A DNA stretch of 64,000 nt, from NCBI RefSeq assembly GCF_031426495.1, contig NZ_JANPLK010000002.1, positions 183,481 through 247,480 of the forward strand. The letters run 5' to 3'. This stretch comes from Gemmatimonas sp. GTDB taxonomy: Bacteria; Gemmatimonadota; Gemmatimonadetes; Gemmatimonadales; Gemmatimonadaceae. Shown one piece after another: positions 19,466 to 26,401 of this stretch (positions are counted from its first letter, which is position 1; every line of letters begins with the position of its first letter). The notes beneath the pieces were generated by a model, which worked only from the letters and a program-made list of their open reading frames with translations, was not told where the DNA came from and made no database searches. The translations under genes and the position numbers were made by a program.

Positions 19466-20392
19466 TCAGCGTTGTCGTTCCGCCCGGATCTCCACGCGTT
19501 GCAGCACTTGCTGTGATCGTGGTGCTCCGGGCGGAATGCGTTCCACGACCTGCATGGTGAGCGTGCTCGTGCCCTGCAGCGTTTCCAAAATGCCGGTAGC
19601 CGCGGCGATCTCCACGCGCTGTGAACCGGTGCCGGTGCCAACGAGTTCGAAGGCGCGAAAGGCGGTTCCGCCTTTGCCTTCCAGTGTCGTACTGATCTCA
19701 CGATTCAGCACCAATGTCTCGCGCGACAGTTTGGCCAGCGTGGAGCGCGTGGTCGTGTAGACCGTGAGTGGCACGCCGTTGCGACACACCAACGTGACGG
19801 TGCTGTCGCGCCACTGATCGCCTTCCGCCACGCCGTCGGGAATGCGCACCAGTAGTTCACGCGCCAGCTGCATCGCACTCACTTCGGGGCGGTCGCATTC
19901 GTTGGCCAATGGCGGACGCGTCACGATGCGCAGATTGGTGCTGTCGATGAGGGCATCGATTTGCAGCAGCGATGGTCGCACCGGGGCCGCGGCCGCGGCG
20001 GCCAGTTGCTTGGCGCTCTCGGCGATGCTGCTGCGCACGGTGAACGAATCCACTTGGCCCGATCCGCGCAGCGCACCGTTCGCGGTGCGATCGAAGGACA
20101 TGGACACCAACGCCCGGGTGTCGATGCGCTGTTCGTCCGACACGCCAGCCGGCATCGCGGCGCCGCTGACCTTCAAGCGGGTAACGGCCGAGACCGTCCA
20201 GTTCGTGCGCGGTTGCGTGCGCGGTAGGAGCACGCGGTTGCTGGCGACGGGCGCCACCGCTGTGGGCGCAGCCACCACCGGGCTCGGTGCGGGCGACGGC
20301 GTGGGCGATGCCGGTGCGCAGGCCAGCAGCATCAAAGGGCCAGCCACGCACCATGTCGCGGTACGAGCGGCCAAAGCGGCAAGGGAAGTCAT
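19466..20392 (-). CDS. Putative lipoprotein of unknown function
   Basis: 308 residues from the ATG at 20392. A signal peptide (LAARTATWCVAGPLMLLAC) ends in an LLAC lipobox and is followed by a Pro/Ser/Ala-rich linker. The body is beta-rich with no motif I recognise. It contains a CDRPEVSAMQLARELLVRIPD segment and a distal pair of cysteines that might form a disulfide. It lies between dnaN and rnpB. The function is unknown. Confidence 0.72.
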   Translation of the reverse strand: MTSLAALAARTATWCVAGPLMLLACAPASPTPSPAPSPVVAAPTAVAPVASNRVLLPRTQPRTNWTVSAVTRLKVSGAAMPAGVSDEQRIDTRALVSMSFDRTANGALRGSGQVDSFTVRSSIAESAKQLAAAAAAPVRPSLLQIDALIDSTNLRIVTRPPLANECDRPEVSAMQLARELLVRIPDGVAEGDQWRDSTVTLVCRNGVPLTVYTTTRSTLAKLSRETLVLNREISTTLEGKGGTAFRAFELVGTGTGSQRVEIAAATGILETLQGTSTLTMQVVERIPPGAPRSQQVLQRVEIRAERQR

Positions 20393-20453
20393 CTGTTCGA
20401 TACCACGTGCCACTCCACTGGAAACTCCGTGAGGGGTCCCGAGATCTCATGGA

Positions 20454-20880
20454 AAGTCGCCGGCCTATAAGCCGGGTTCTGTCAGTGCTGACATACGCGA
20501 GCGTACACCAACACCGGACGGTCATTCCTCTCGGCGTGCAGTCACCCACACGCTCCAGCAGCCTACCCGCGACTCGACGTCTTGCGACGTCCTTGCGAGA
20601 CGGGTCATCTCTCGCCGCTTATTTGGCCTTGCTCCGACTGGGGTTTACCGAGCCACCTTCGTTACCGAAGGCGCGGTGGGCTCTTACCCCACCCTTTCAC
20701 CCTTACCGCCACATCGGTTACCCGATACGACGGCGGTTTGCTTTCTGTTGCACTGTCCGTCGCACGAAGCTCACGCCGCATGCGCCCAGGCGTTACCTGG
20801 CAGTCTACCCTGTGGAGCCCGGACTTTCCTCGGTGCTTGAGCTTGCGCCCAAACATCGCGACCATCCGGCCGGCGACCAA
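20454..20880 (-). ncRNA. rnpB: RNase P RNA, bacterial type A-like
   Basis: On the minus strand the conserved GAGGAAAGTCCGGGCTCC lies near the 5' end and ACAGAACCCGGCTTATAGGC near the 3' end. These are the two halves of the universally conserved RNase P core (P4 and J regions). The ends are set by a perfect 10-bp P1 helix, GTCGCCGGCC (20868-20877) with GGCCGGCGAC (20456-20465). The length of about 425 nt is normal for the full-length bacterial ribozyme. A TATATT box lies about 20 nt upstream of the likely 5' end. Confidence 0.95.
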
Positions 20881-21008
20881 TCCATGAGATAGAGAAATAT
20901 AGCTGGACCACCGATACGCCCGAAGCGTAATGCGGTTCCATTGCCAAGGAATACATCCTATCGCCACACAGTGACGGCACGATGACGACACCACGGTAGC
21001 CTATCGTC

Positions 21009-22139
21009 GTGATCGGCCCGCTGCGCTCGCAGCCCCCGGCCCCCCACACGGACCCTCCGGTAAGTGAGGCGCGTATGGCATCCCCGTTGAGATCGTCGCT
21101 GGCAGCGTCGTCGACATCGCAGGCTCGTACCACGGTCTACCCGATGGCGCCGGTGAAGTCTACGACTGCGCCAGGTGCGGACGACGCGCCCTCGCGATCT
21201 ATCGTGACGTTTCTCACACCAGCCGAGCGGCAGCGCGTTGATGCGTTGGGGCAGGGGAGTTACACGACCGTGCATCGCGAAAGCTTCGACGACATGCTGC
21301 GCGATCTACGTACGCAGCCGGTGTCGGCCATTATCGTGTCCGTGTCGCGCTATCAGCAGCATCACGGCGCGCAGGTGGCGCGCATGGTTCGGGAGTTTCC
21401 GCGCGTGCCGGCGGTGGCCTTGCTCACCGGCAATGAAGCGCGCACCACCCAATCGTTGCTCGCGTTGGGGCAACAGGGAGTGCAGACGCTGGTGGACGCG
21501 CGTGATCCGGCCGGATGGCGTGATCTGCGACAGTTCGTGAATCGCGAAGTGTCGACCACCATCGAGGCGGTGGCCATCCGTCGTATTCGCGCCGATCTCA
21601 CCGGCGCCAACGACGATTGTCTGCGCTTCTTCGATGAGCTCTTTCTTGCGCCGCGTTCACTCACCACGGTACGTCAGTTGGCGCGGCGGTTAGGTGTGGT
21701 GCCCACCACCTTCATGAGCCGGTTCTTTCGCGCCGGCATTCCAGCGCCCAAGAAATATCTCGCGACGGCGCGGTTGGTGCGCGCGGCGCGACTGCTGGAG
21801 AATCCGGGCTACAGCCTCACGCAGGTCGCGTTCCTGCTCGAATACTCGTCACCGCAGAGTTTCTCGCGGCATGTGATGCATTCCTTGCAATGTGGGGCGG
21901 CCGAGTTTCGCAGGACACACACGGGCGAGGCGATGCTCGAGCACATGCGCCAGCGACTTATTCTACCCTATCAGCAACAACTCATCGGGTTCGTGCCGGT
22001 CGAGGTCACGCCGCAATGGATTTCGCGCCCCGCGCTGGTGCCGGCGGGGGAGTCGGCACTCCCGTCCGCGCACCCGCGCGTGACTGCGTCGGCGTGGCCG
22101 CCGCCAACGCCGCAAACTCCGCCGTGCGTGTCGTCGTGA
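21009..22139 (+). CDS. AraC-type transcriptional regulator with receiver-like N-domain
   Basis: 376 residues from a GTG; an ATG at 21075 is also possible. Residues about 65-190 resemble a response-regulator fold (IVTFLTPAERQRV, SAIIVSVSRYQ, AVALLTGNEA) without the phosphorylation residues. Residues about 215-320 form the double AraC helix-turn-helix (TVRQLARRLGVVPTTFMSRF and YSLTQVAFLLEYSSPQSFSRH). The C-terminal 55 residues are Pro-rich and encoded by the 164-bp repeat that recurs at 26241. On the opposite strand of that repeat lies a copy of the chemoreceptor C-terminus. Confidence 0.85.
   Translation: MIGPLRSQPPAPHTDPPVSEARMASPLRSSLAASSTSQARTTVYPMAPVKSTTAPGADDAPSRSIVTFLTPAERQRVDALGQGSYTTVHRESFDDMLRDLRTQPVSAIIVSVSRYQQHHGAQVARMVREFPRVPAVALLTGNEARTTQSLLALGQQGVQTLVDARDPAGWRDLRQFVNREVSTTIEAVAIRRIRADLTGANDDCLRFFDELFLAPRSLTTVRQLARRLGVVPTTFMSRFFRAGIPAPKKYLATARLVRAARLLENPGYSLTQVAFLLEYSSPQSFSRHVMHSLQCGAAEFRRTHTGEAMLEHMRQRLILPYQQQLIGFVPVEVTPQWISRPALVPAGESALPSAHPRVTASAWPPPTPQTPPCVSS
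21976..22139. repeat. Left copy of the island-flanking imperfect direct repeat
   Basis: 164 bp, about 93-95% identical to 26241-26401. The plus strand encodes the intact AraC-type C-terminus. The minus strand encodes a near-perfect copy of the chemoreceptor C-terminus (ends GAKSIAA) with two substitutions and one inserted Thr. Confidence 0.92.
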
Positions 22140-22158
22140 CCGGGCTCTAGAGTGTACA

Positions 22159-22280
22159 ATGCAGAAGGCGAAGTTCACGGACGCGCAGATCGACGAAATT
22201 CCACGTCAGGTGGAAGCCGGTATCGCTGTAGCCGAGCTGCCGCGAACGCACGGCATAAAGGCGGGTGGTCTCAATCGGTG
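22159..22280 (+). pseudogene. IS3-family orfA, 5' fragment
   Basis: Begins MQKAKFTDAQIDEIPRQVEA and continues GIAVAELPRTHGIKAGG, a typical IS3 orfA helix-turn-helix start. It is cut by the IS30 insertion, and the rest continues at about 23505. Confidence 0.82.
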
Positions 22281-23484
22281 AGTGCAACGAATCGTCGGTA
22301 GTTGCACTTACCGGGAGGGGACCGTGGGGAATCGAAAGGGACGCGGCCATCTATCGCCGAGCGAGCGGGCAGAGGTGTGGCGTCGCTGGCGCACGGGCGA
22401 GCGGCTGGCGGAGATCGCTGTGGCGTTGCAGGTCTCCGAGATTGGCGTCTATCAGCACATCCGGAAGGCGGTCGGGATCGCCGAGCTTCCACGGCTGCGC
22501 GCCGCGTTCGCGTTAATGGCGGCTGAGCGCGAGGTGATCTCACGCGGACTGGTCGAGGCGCTGTCATTCCGCGCGATTGCGCAGCAGATCGGCCGGCCGA
22601 CGTCGACGGTGAGCCGCGAAGTTGGGCGCACTGGCGGTCGCGGTACCTTTCGCGCGGTGCGCGCCGAGGCAGCGGCGTGGGAGCGGGCGAGCCGGCCTAA
22701 GCGGTGTAAGCTCGCGACGCGCGTGCGGCTTCGCCGACTCGTGGCCGCGAAACTCGAAGCCAAGTGGTCGCCGGAGCAGATTGCGGGGTGGTTGAAACGG
22801 CAGTTTCCCTCCCAGCCCGAGCTGCACGTGTCGCACGAGACGATCTATCGGACGTTGTATCTGCAGGCGCGCGGGGCGCTGAAGCGCGAGCTGACGGCGC
22901 ACCTGCGGACGCAGCGCACTGAACGCGGGCGCCGGACGAAACCCACGGACCGTCGGGGCCGCATTCGCGACGCGGTGTCCATTCGCGAGCGGCCCGCCGA
23001 GGTCGAGGATAGAGCGGTGCAGGGCCACTGGGAAGGCGATCTGCTGACGGGGCGCGGCAGCTCCTATATCGCGACGCTCGCGGAGCGTCGGACGCGTTAT
23101 GTGGTCTTGGTGAACTTCGCCTCGAAGGCGGCCCCGCATGTCGCGCAACGGCTCCAGCGACAGCTGCAACACTTGCCGGAGCATCTCATCAAAACGCTCA
23201 CTTGGGATCGCGGCCACGAGACGGCGGAACACCGCGCGTTCGCGGTCGCCACGGACATGCAGGTTTACTTCTGCGACCCGCACAGTCCCTGGCAACGCGG
23301 TACCAACAAAAACACTAACGGGTTGCTGCATCAGTACTTTCCGCGCTCGCTCGATCTCTCCCGTCTCACGCAACGGGAGCTCAACGCCGTCGCGCAAGCG
23401 CTCAACAACCGGCCGCGTGCGACGCTTGACTTCAAATCTCCCGCCGAGATGTTCAACGAACTGTTGCGCTGACCGACTGAGACC
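22267..23484 (+). mobile_element. IS30-family insertion sequence nested in IS3
   Basis: About 1.22 kb, within the normal IS30 range. The terminal inverted repeats are GGTCTCAATCGGTGAGTGCAAC on the left, matched at 19 of 22 positions by the reverse complement of the right end (23463-23484). A clear target duplication is not visible. The word TCTCAAT occurs at the left end and just outside the right end, so the exact right boundary is uncertain by about 15 bp. Confidence 0.8.
22324..23472 (+). CDS. IS30-family transposase, catalytic Glu replaced by Lys
   Basis: 382 residues from GTG 22324, which follows GGGAGGGGACC; the frame is open from 22282. An N-terminal helix-turn-helix (RAIAQQIGRPTSTVSREVGR) precedes the DDE domain. 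The first Asp is in GHWEGDLLTG and the second in LTWDRGHETAEH. The third position normally reads GxNENTNGLxRxYFP but here reads RGTNKNTNGLLHQYFP, with codon AAA at 23308-23310 where GAA is expected. The frame is otherwise intact, so the enzyme is probably recently and singly inactivated. Confidence 0.93.
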   Translation: MGNRKGRGHLSPSERAEVWRRWRTGERLAEIAVALQVSEIGVYQHIRKAVGIAELPRLRAAFALMAAEREVISRGLVEALSFRAIAQQIGRPTSTVSREVGRTGGRGTFRAVRAEAAAWERASRPKRCKLATRVRLRRLVAAKLEAKWSPEQIAGWLKRQFPSQPELHVSHETIYRTLYLQARGALKRELTAHLRTQRTERGRRTKPTDRRGRIRDAVSIRERPAEVEDRAVQGHWEGDLLTGRGSSYIATLAERRTRYVVLVNFASKAAPHVAQRLQRQLQHLPEHLIKTLTWDRGHETAEHRAFAVATDMQVYFCDPHSPWQRGTNKNTNGLLHQYFPRSLDLSRLTQRELNAVAQALNNRPRATLDFKSPAEMFNELLR

Positions 23485-23504
23485 GCCGCGTCTCAATTCT
23501 TATC

Positions 23505-23653
23505 TCTGGAAGCAGAAGTTCGGTGCGGCCGTCGTGCCTTAACTGGAGCGAATAAAGGCGTTGGAGCTCGAGAGTGCGAAGAGCAAACGAACATTCGCCG
23601 ATCAAGCGTTAGAGCTGGTGGCGGTCAAGGATGTGTTGACCCGACGCTTGTAG
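23505..23653 (+). pseudogene. IS3-family orfA, 3' fragment
   Basis: Resumes the interrupted orfA with WKQKFGAAVVP, an in-frame stop, then LERIKALELESAKSKRTFA and DQALELVAVKDVLTRRL. The last is the heptad-rich coiled coil and KDVL ending typical of IS3 orfA. Confidence 0.8.
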
Positions 23654-24345
23654 CTCGCATCCACGATGCGTGCCATCGTAATGCCGGTACAGCGGGCCTA
23701 TCGCATCGCGCACAGGCCATCGCCGACGCATCGACACAGGCCGCCACGGATGCGCGCATCATCACGGCCCTACTGGAGATCGTGGGGTAGCTCGGGCGCT
23801 GGGGACTCTCTGGAATCACCAGCGAGACACTTGGGCGATGGAATTCACGGGCGACTCCTTCCACTCGGGCCTCTCCTCTCGCCTGTTTAACATATTGGGC
23901 GAGGTCTATTGCGAGCCGCACCCCATCGTATTTGGTGTGTCGTTGCTGAGCGTATGCATCATCGCCGTGCTCGAGGAGATGCGTACCATCTAGAGTCGGC
24001 CACGCCAACTCCGCTGGGACAGCGTCCAGGAATTCTTGGCAGACGCGACGAACGACTTGGCGCATCTGCACGGCGTTCATATCCACTTCATCGAACCCGG
24101 CAATCCGAACCCGAACGCGCATATCAAACGCCTTCGCACGGCAGCTCTCGATGCTTTGGTCCTCGCCTCGCTCGACGAAGTCCGTGACGTTGGTGAGCAG
24201 TCGAGCCACGTGTACAACAGCGAACGGTCACACGCGAGTCTCGGGCGTCTGCCCCAATCACCTGCCACCCGAGGCCGACCACCGCCCTCGGGCAGTCCGA
24301 TTTCAAACCGTGCGTTTGATGCGGAAGTCTGCGTAACCACTCAAC
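23654..24345 (+). pseudogene. IS3-family orfB transposase remnant with stops and frameshifts
   Basis: Pieces of the integrase domain are readable in more than one frame. DARIITALLEIVG precedes a stop, followed by WAMEFTGDSFHSGLSSRLFN (the catalytic MDF is now MEF) and FIEPGNPNPNAHIKR, where IS3 members have FIQPGKPxQNAYIER. The end is VYNSERSHASLGRLPQ. Several stops and a frameshift make it non-functional. The 194-residue minus-strand open frame here is a shadow. Confidence 0.85.
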
Positions 24346-24475
24346 TGCCCAGCCATTTCAAGCTCCTAGACGTCGCGGAGACCTCACGTCTTTTTGGATG
24401 CTCCTTTGAAACGCCACTCGTGACTGAGCCGTCCCAACATACCTCTCGATGTGCGACGGTCCGAGGACAAGCTGG

Positions 24476-24754
24476 CTAATTCTGCCGAGTGGATTGCCGC
24501 TCTAGGTCTCTTGCGCGCTCGTAGCCCGCGCGTGACATCAGCAGAAGTCCGATTGGCATGAGGGCGTTCGCGAATTCTAGGGTCGTAGCAAACCAAGGAA
24601 GGTCGTCTGCCTCAAGCCCGAGCGACAAAGCCCAGATCGCCATGAGCACGGCGCCAAAAGGCCCCTTACGATATCCAGGATAGTAGTGACTCCAAAGGAG
24701 GCCAATCACCGAGAACAGTACGAACCCGATGTTTGGCCACAGTGCTAGGTCCAT
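24476..24754 (-). CDS. Small hydrophobic protein of unknown function
   Basis: 92 residues with three likely membrane segments (IGFVLFSVIGLLWSHYY, GAVLMAIWALSLGL, FANALMPIGLLLMS) and a basic, hydrophilic C-terminus. I recognise no family. It is the most downstream of three minus-strand genes in the island's lower-GC part, 68 bp after the 205-residue gene. Composition and position suggest acquired cargo. Confidence 0.6.
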   Translation of the reverse strand: MDLALWPNIGFVLFSVIGLLWSHYYPGYRKGPFGAVLMAIWALSLGLEADDLPWFATTLEFANALMPIGLLLMSRAGYERARDLERQSTRQN

Positions 24755-24822
24755 GGTCTCTCCGTTCTCATGAAAGCATCGCGGCCTCCAATCCGAAGGC
24801 CGCGATGCAAAAGGAAGCCTGA

Positions 24823-25440
24823 CTATCGCGTTGACGAAGTATACGGCGAGCGGAACTCAAGAGCGTCAGGATGCTCACGCCTGCACTGTCTGTACGCGGC
24901 TCGCGCATCGTTGAACTCACTTTGGAGCAACGCGATACCCGCGATTCCGCCGGCCACGGCTAGGACATTCAGTCCGGGAACCATCGCAGCGCCGGCAAAG
25001 GCGAGCGCTCCAGCAACGAGATAGCCTGATTTGTAAGCGTAGTTTCGCTCCTGCGCGTCACAAGGTCCGCCGTCCTCACCTTCGTCAAATGCTGCAATAC
25101 CAAACGCGGCTTTGTTGCCGCGCGTACCGAGCGCATCCGAGATGCGAATGCTGCCTGAACCTGAAAGACTCGTGGGTGAGCGTGGGCTTGAATACTCCGT
25201 ACTGATCAGGTCTGCTTCGTAAGTTTCTACAGCGTCATTTGCGACTGCTGTCGACCACGTCACGAGGCCAGTGACGATCTCGTCGACCTGAGCAGGTGCA
25301 AGTTGCTCCGAGAGGGGAGCGGATGCGTCTGCCACGGGATAAATGATCGGCTCCCAATCAACGCTGGCTCGCGGTGCAACGTCGATTCGGCTCACAAGGA
25401 GTGACCCGATAGGCCGATCTGAACGCTGGAAATACTTCAC
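24823..25440 (-). CDS. Unknown island protein with Gly/Ala-rich hydrophobic segment
   Basis: 205 residues. The N-terminal 150 are polar with no recognised domain. Residues about 148-175 form a Gly/Ala-rich hydrophobic stretch (YLVAGALAFAGAAMVPGLNV and AVAGGIAGIALL) followed by a charged tail with one Cys. The shape resembles proteins that insert a Gly-zipper helix in membranes, but this is not enough to call a toxin or bacteriocin. It lies between a lipoprotein gene and a small membrane protein gene on the same strand. Confidence 0.6.
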   Translation of the reverse strand: MKYFQRSDRPIGSLLVSRIDVAPRASVDWEPIIYPVADASAPLSEQLAPAQVDEIVTGLVTWSTAVANDAVETYEADLISTEYSSPRSPTSLSGSGSIRISDALGTRGNKAAFGIAAFDEGEDGGPCDAQERNYAYKSGYLVAGALAFAGAAMVPGLNVLAVAGGIAGIALLQSEFNDARAAYRQCRREHPDALEFRSPYTSSTR

Positions 25441-25533
25441 ATTTAGGGACTTCGCGTTGAGCTCAATTAGCTCGAATAGATCCCCGTAACGCCCTCCGCT
25501 CGGCTTTGGTATGGGCGTACCGGATGCAGAAGA

Positions 25534-25776
25534 TCACTTCGTTGCCTTCTCACCCTTCGAGTCTCGAATAAGAACCGCGTCGAAGCCAGAGAAAAAACCC
25601 TGATTGTTGACGGAAATCCGCATCTCAAACTGCGGTGCAACGTACGGGACGACTTCCCGGCGTTCCTCTCGAACTTGCAACGGACTGAGGATGTCTGCAT
25701 CTCCACAACCCGTTATCAGAACGACCGCGCCAAGACCAACCACAGTAAACTTCAAAGAAGCTTTGCCACTTAACAT
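25534..25776 (-). CDS. Small lipoprotein of unknown function
   Basis: 80 residues from the ATG at 25776; the frame extends to 25839 but the extra part is not signal-like. A clear lipoprotein signal (MLSGKASLKFTVVGLGAVVL then ITGC) precedes a short polar domain containing EMRISVNNQGFFSGFDAVLI. It is the first gene of the island's three-gene minus-strand set, 93 bp upstream of the 205-residue gene. No family is recognised. Confidence 0.65.
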   Translation of the reverse strand: MLSGKASLKFTVVGLGAVVLITGCGDADILSPLQVREERREVVPYVAPQFEMRISVNNQGFFSGFDAVLIRDSKGEKATK

Positions 25777-25839
25777 CACAGTGCTCCGAGGGAATTGAGA
25801 AATACCGCGTCGGCCAACATTCGTCGGCCGGCGCAACAA

Positions 25840-26240
25840 TATGAAGGAGCTTGCTAAAATGCAAGAAGCGTTTCTCGAGTGCTTTTCATGTGTTCAATCA
25901 ATGAGCTAGACCCGCAGGAGCACGAGAAACTGGATCGACCTGAGACTACAGGAGGCTCCACTTTGTGAGAACTCTGGAGCGCCCCAGCAAGGCGAGCACC
26001 TTTTCGTCTGAGCAGTTTTAGGCTGAAGGGTGTTCACGATGCCGAAGAAGTCGGCAAAACGACGGCATGAGAACAAAGCCGAAGGGGACTGAGGACAACG
26101 GCCTCATACTTGAACGTGTCGATGAACTGTTGCGCGCGGATACCCTCAAGGAGGTGTCTTCGGCAGCATGATCACTGGGACTTAAGTGACGCGAAACCAG
26201 TGTAGAGAAGTCCACCTGAAGTCGCGAGAGCGGTGCCGAG
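25840..26240. other. 401-bp island region without a recognised gene
   Basis: An interrupted inverted repeat joins GTTTCTCGAGTGCT (25871-25884) to AGCACGAGAAAC (25918-25930) across a 33-nt gap, just upstream of the lipoprotein gene, and could be an operator. A 34-codon plus-strand frame from about 26067 (MRTKPKGTEDNGLILERVDE) may be a transposase fragment but matches nothing I can name. Confidence 0.4.
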
Positions 26241-26401
26241 AACAGCTCGTCGCCTTCGTGCCGGTCGAGGTCACGCCGCAATGGATTTCGCGCCCCGCGC
26301 TGGTGCCGGCGGGGGAGTCTGCACGCCCGTCTGCGCACCCGCGCGTGACTGCGTCGGCGTAGCCGCCGCCAACGCCGCAAACTCCGCCGTGCGTGTGGTG
26401 A
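26241..26401. repeat. Right copy of the island-flanking imperfect direct repeat
   Basis: 161 bp. The minus strand supplies the native chemoreceptor C-terminus and stop. The plus strand still reads FVPVEVTPQWISRPALVPAG like the AraC-type tail, but ends early because the Trp codon TGG is TAG here. Confidence 0.92.

Larger units (their letters stand above)
22140..26240. mobile_element. 4.1-kb accessory island between the direct repeats
   Basis: It contains a decayed IS3 split by an IS30 copy, then three minus-strand genes of unknown function with visibly lower GC than the core genes around them. The flanking repeats restore both neighbouring genes' 3' ends, as integrative elements that insert in gene tails do. 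No integrase or recombinase gene is visible inside, so the mechanism is open. Confidence 0.7.

Noticed and set aside
23625..24209. 194-codon minus-strand frame in the IS3 remnant
   Set aside because: The plus strand reads recognisable pieces of IS3 orfB, and the minus frame is its shadow.
24823..25440. Bacteriocin or toxin call for the Gly/Ala-rich island protein
   Set aside because: A hydrophobic Gly-zipper-like segment alone is not diagnostic, and no immunity or export genes are recognisable.
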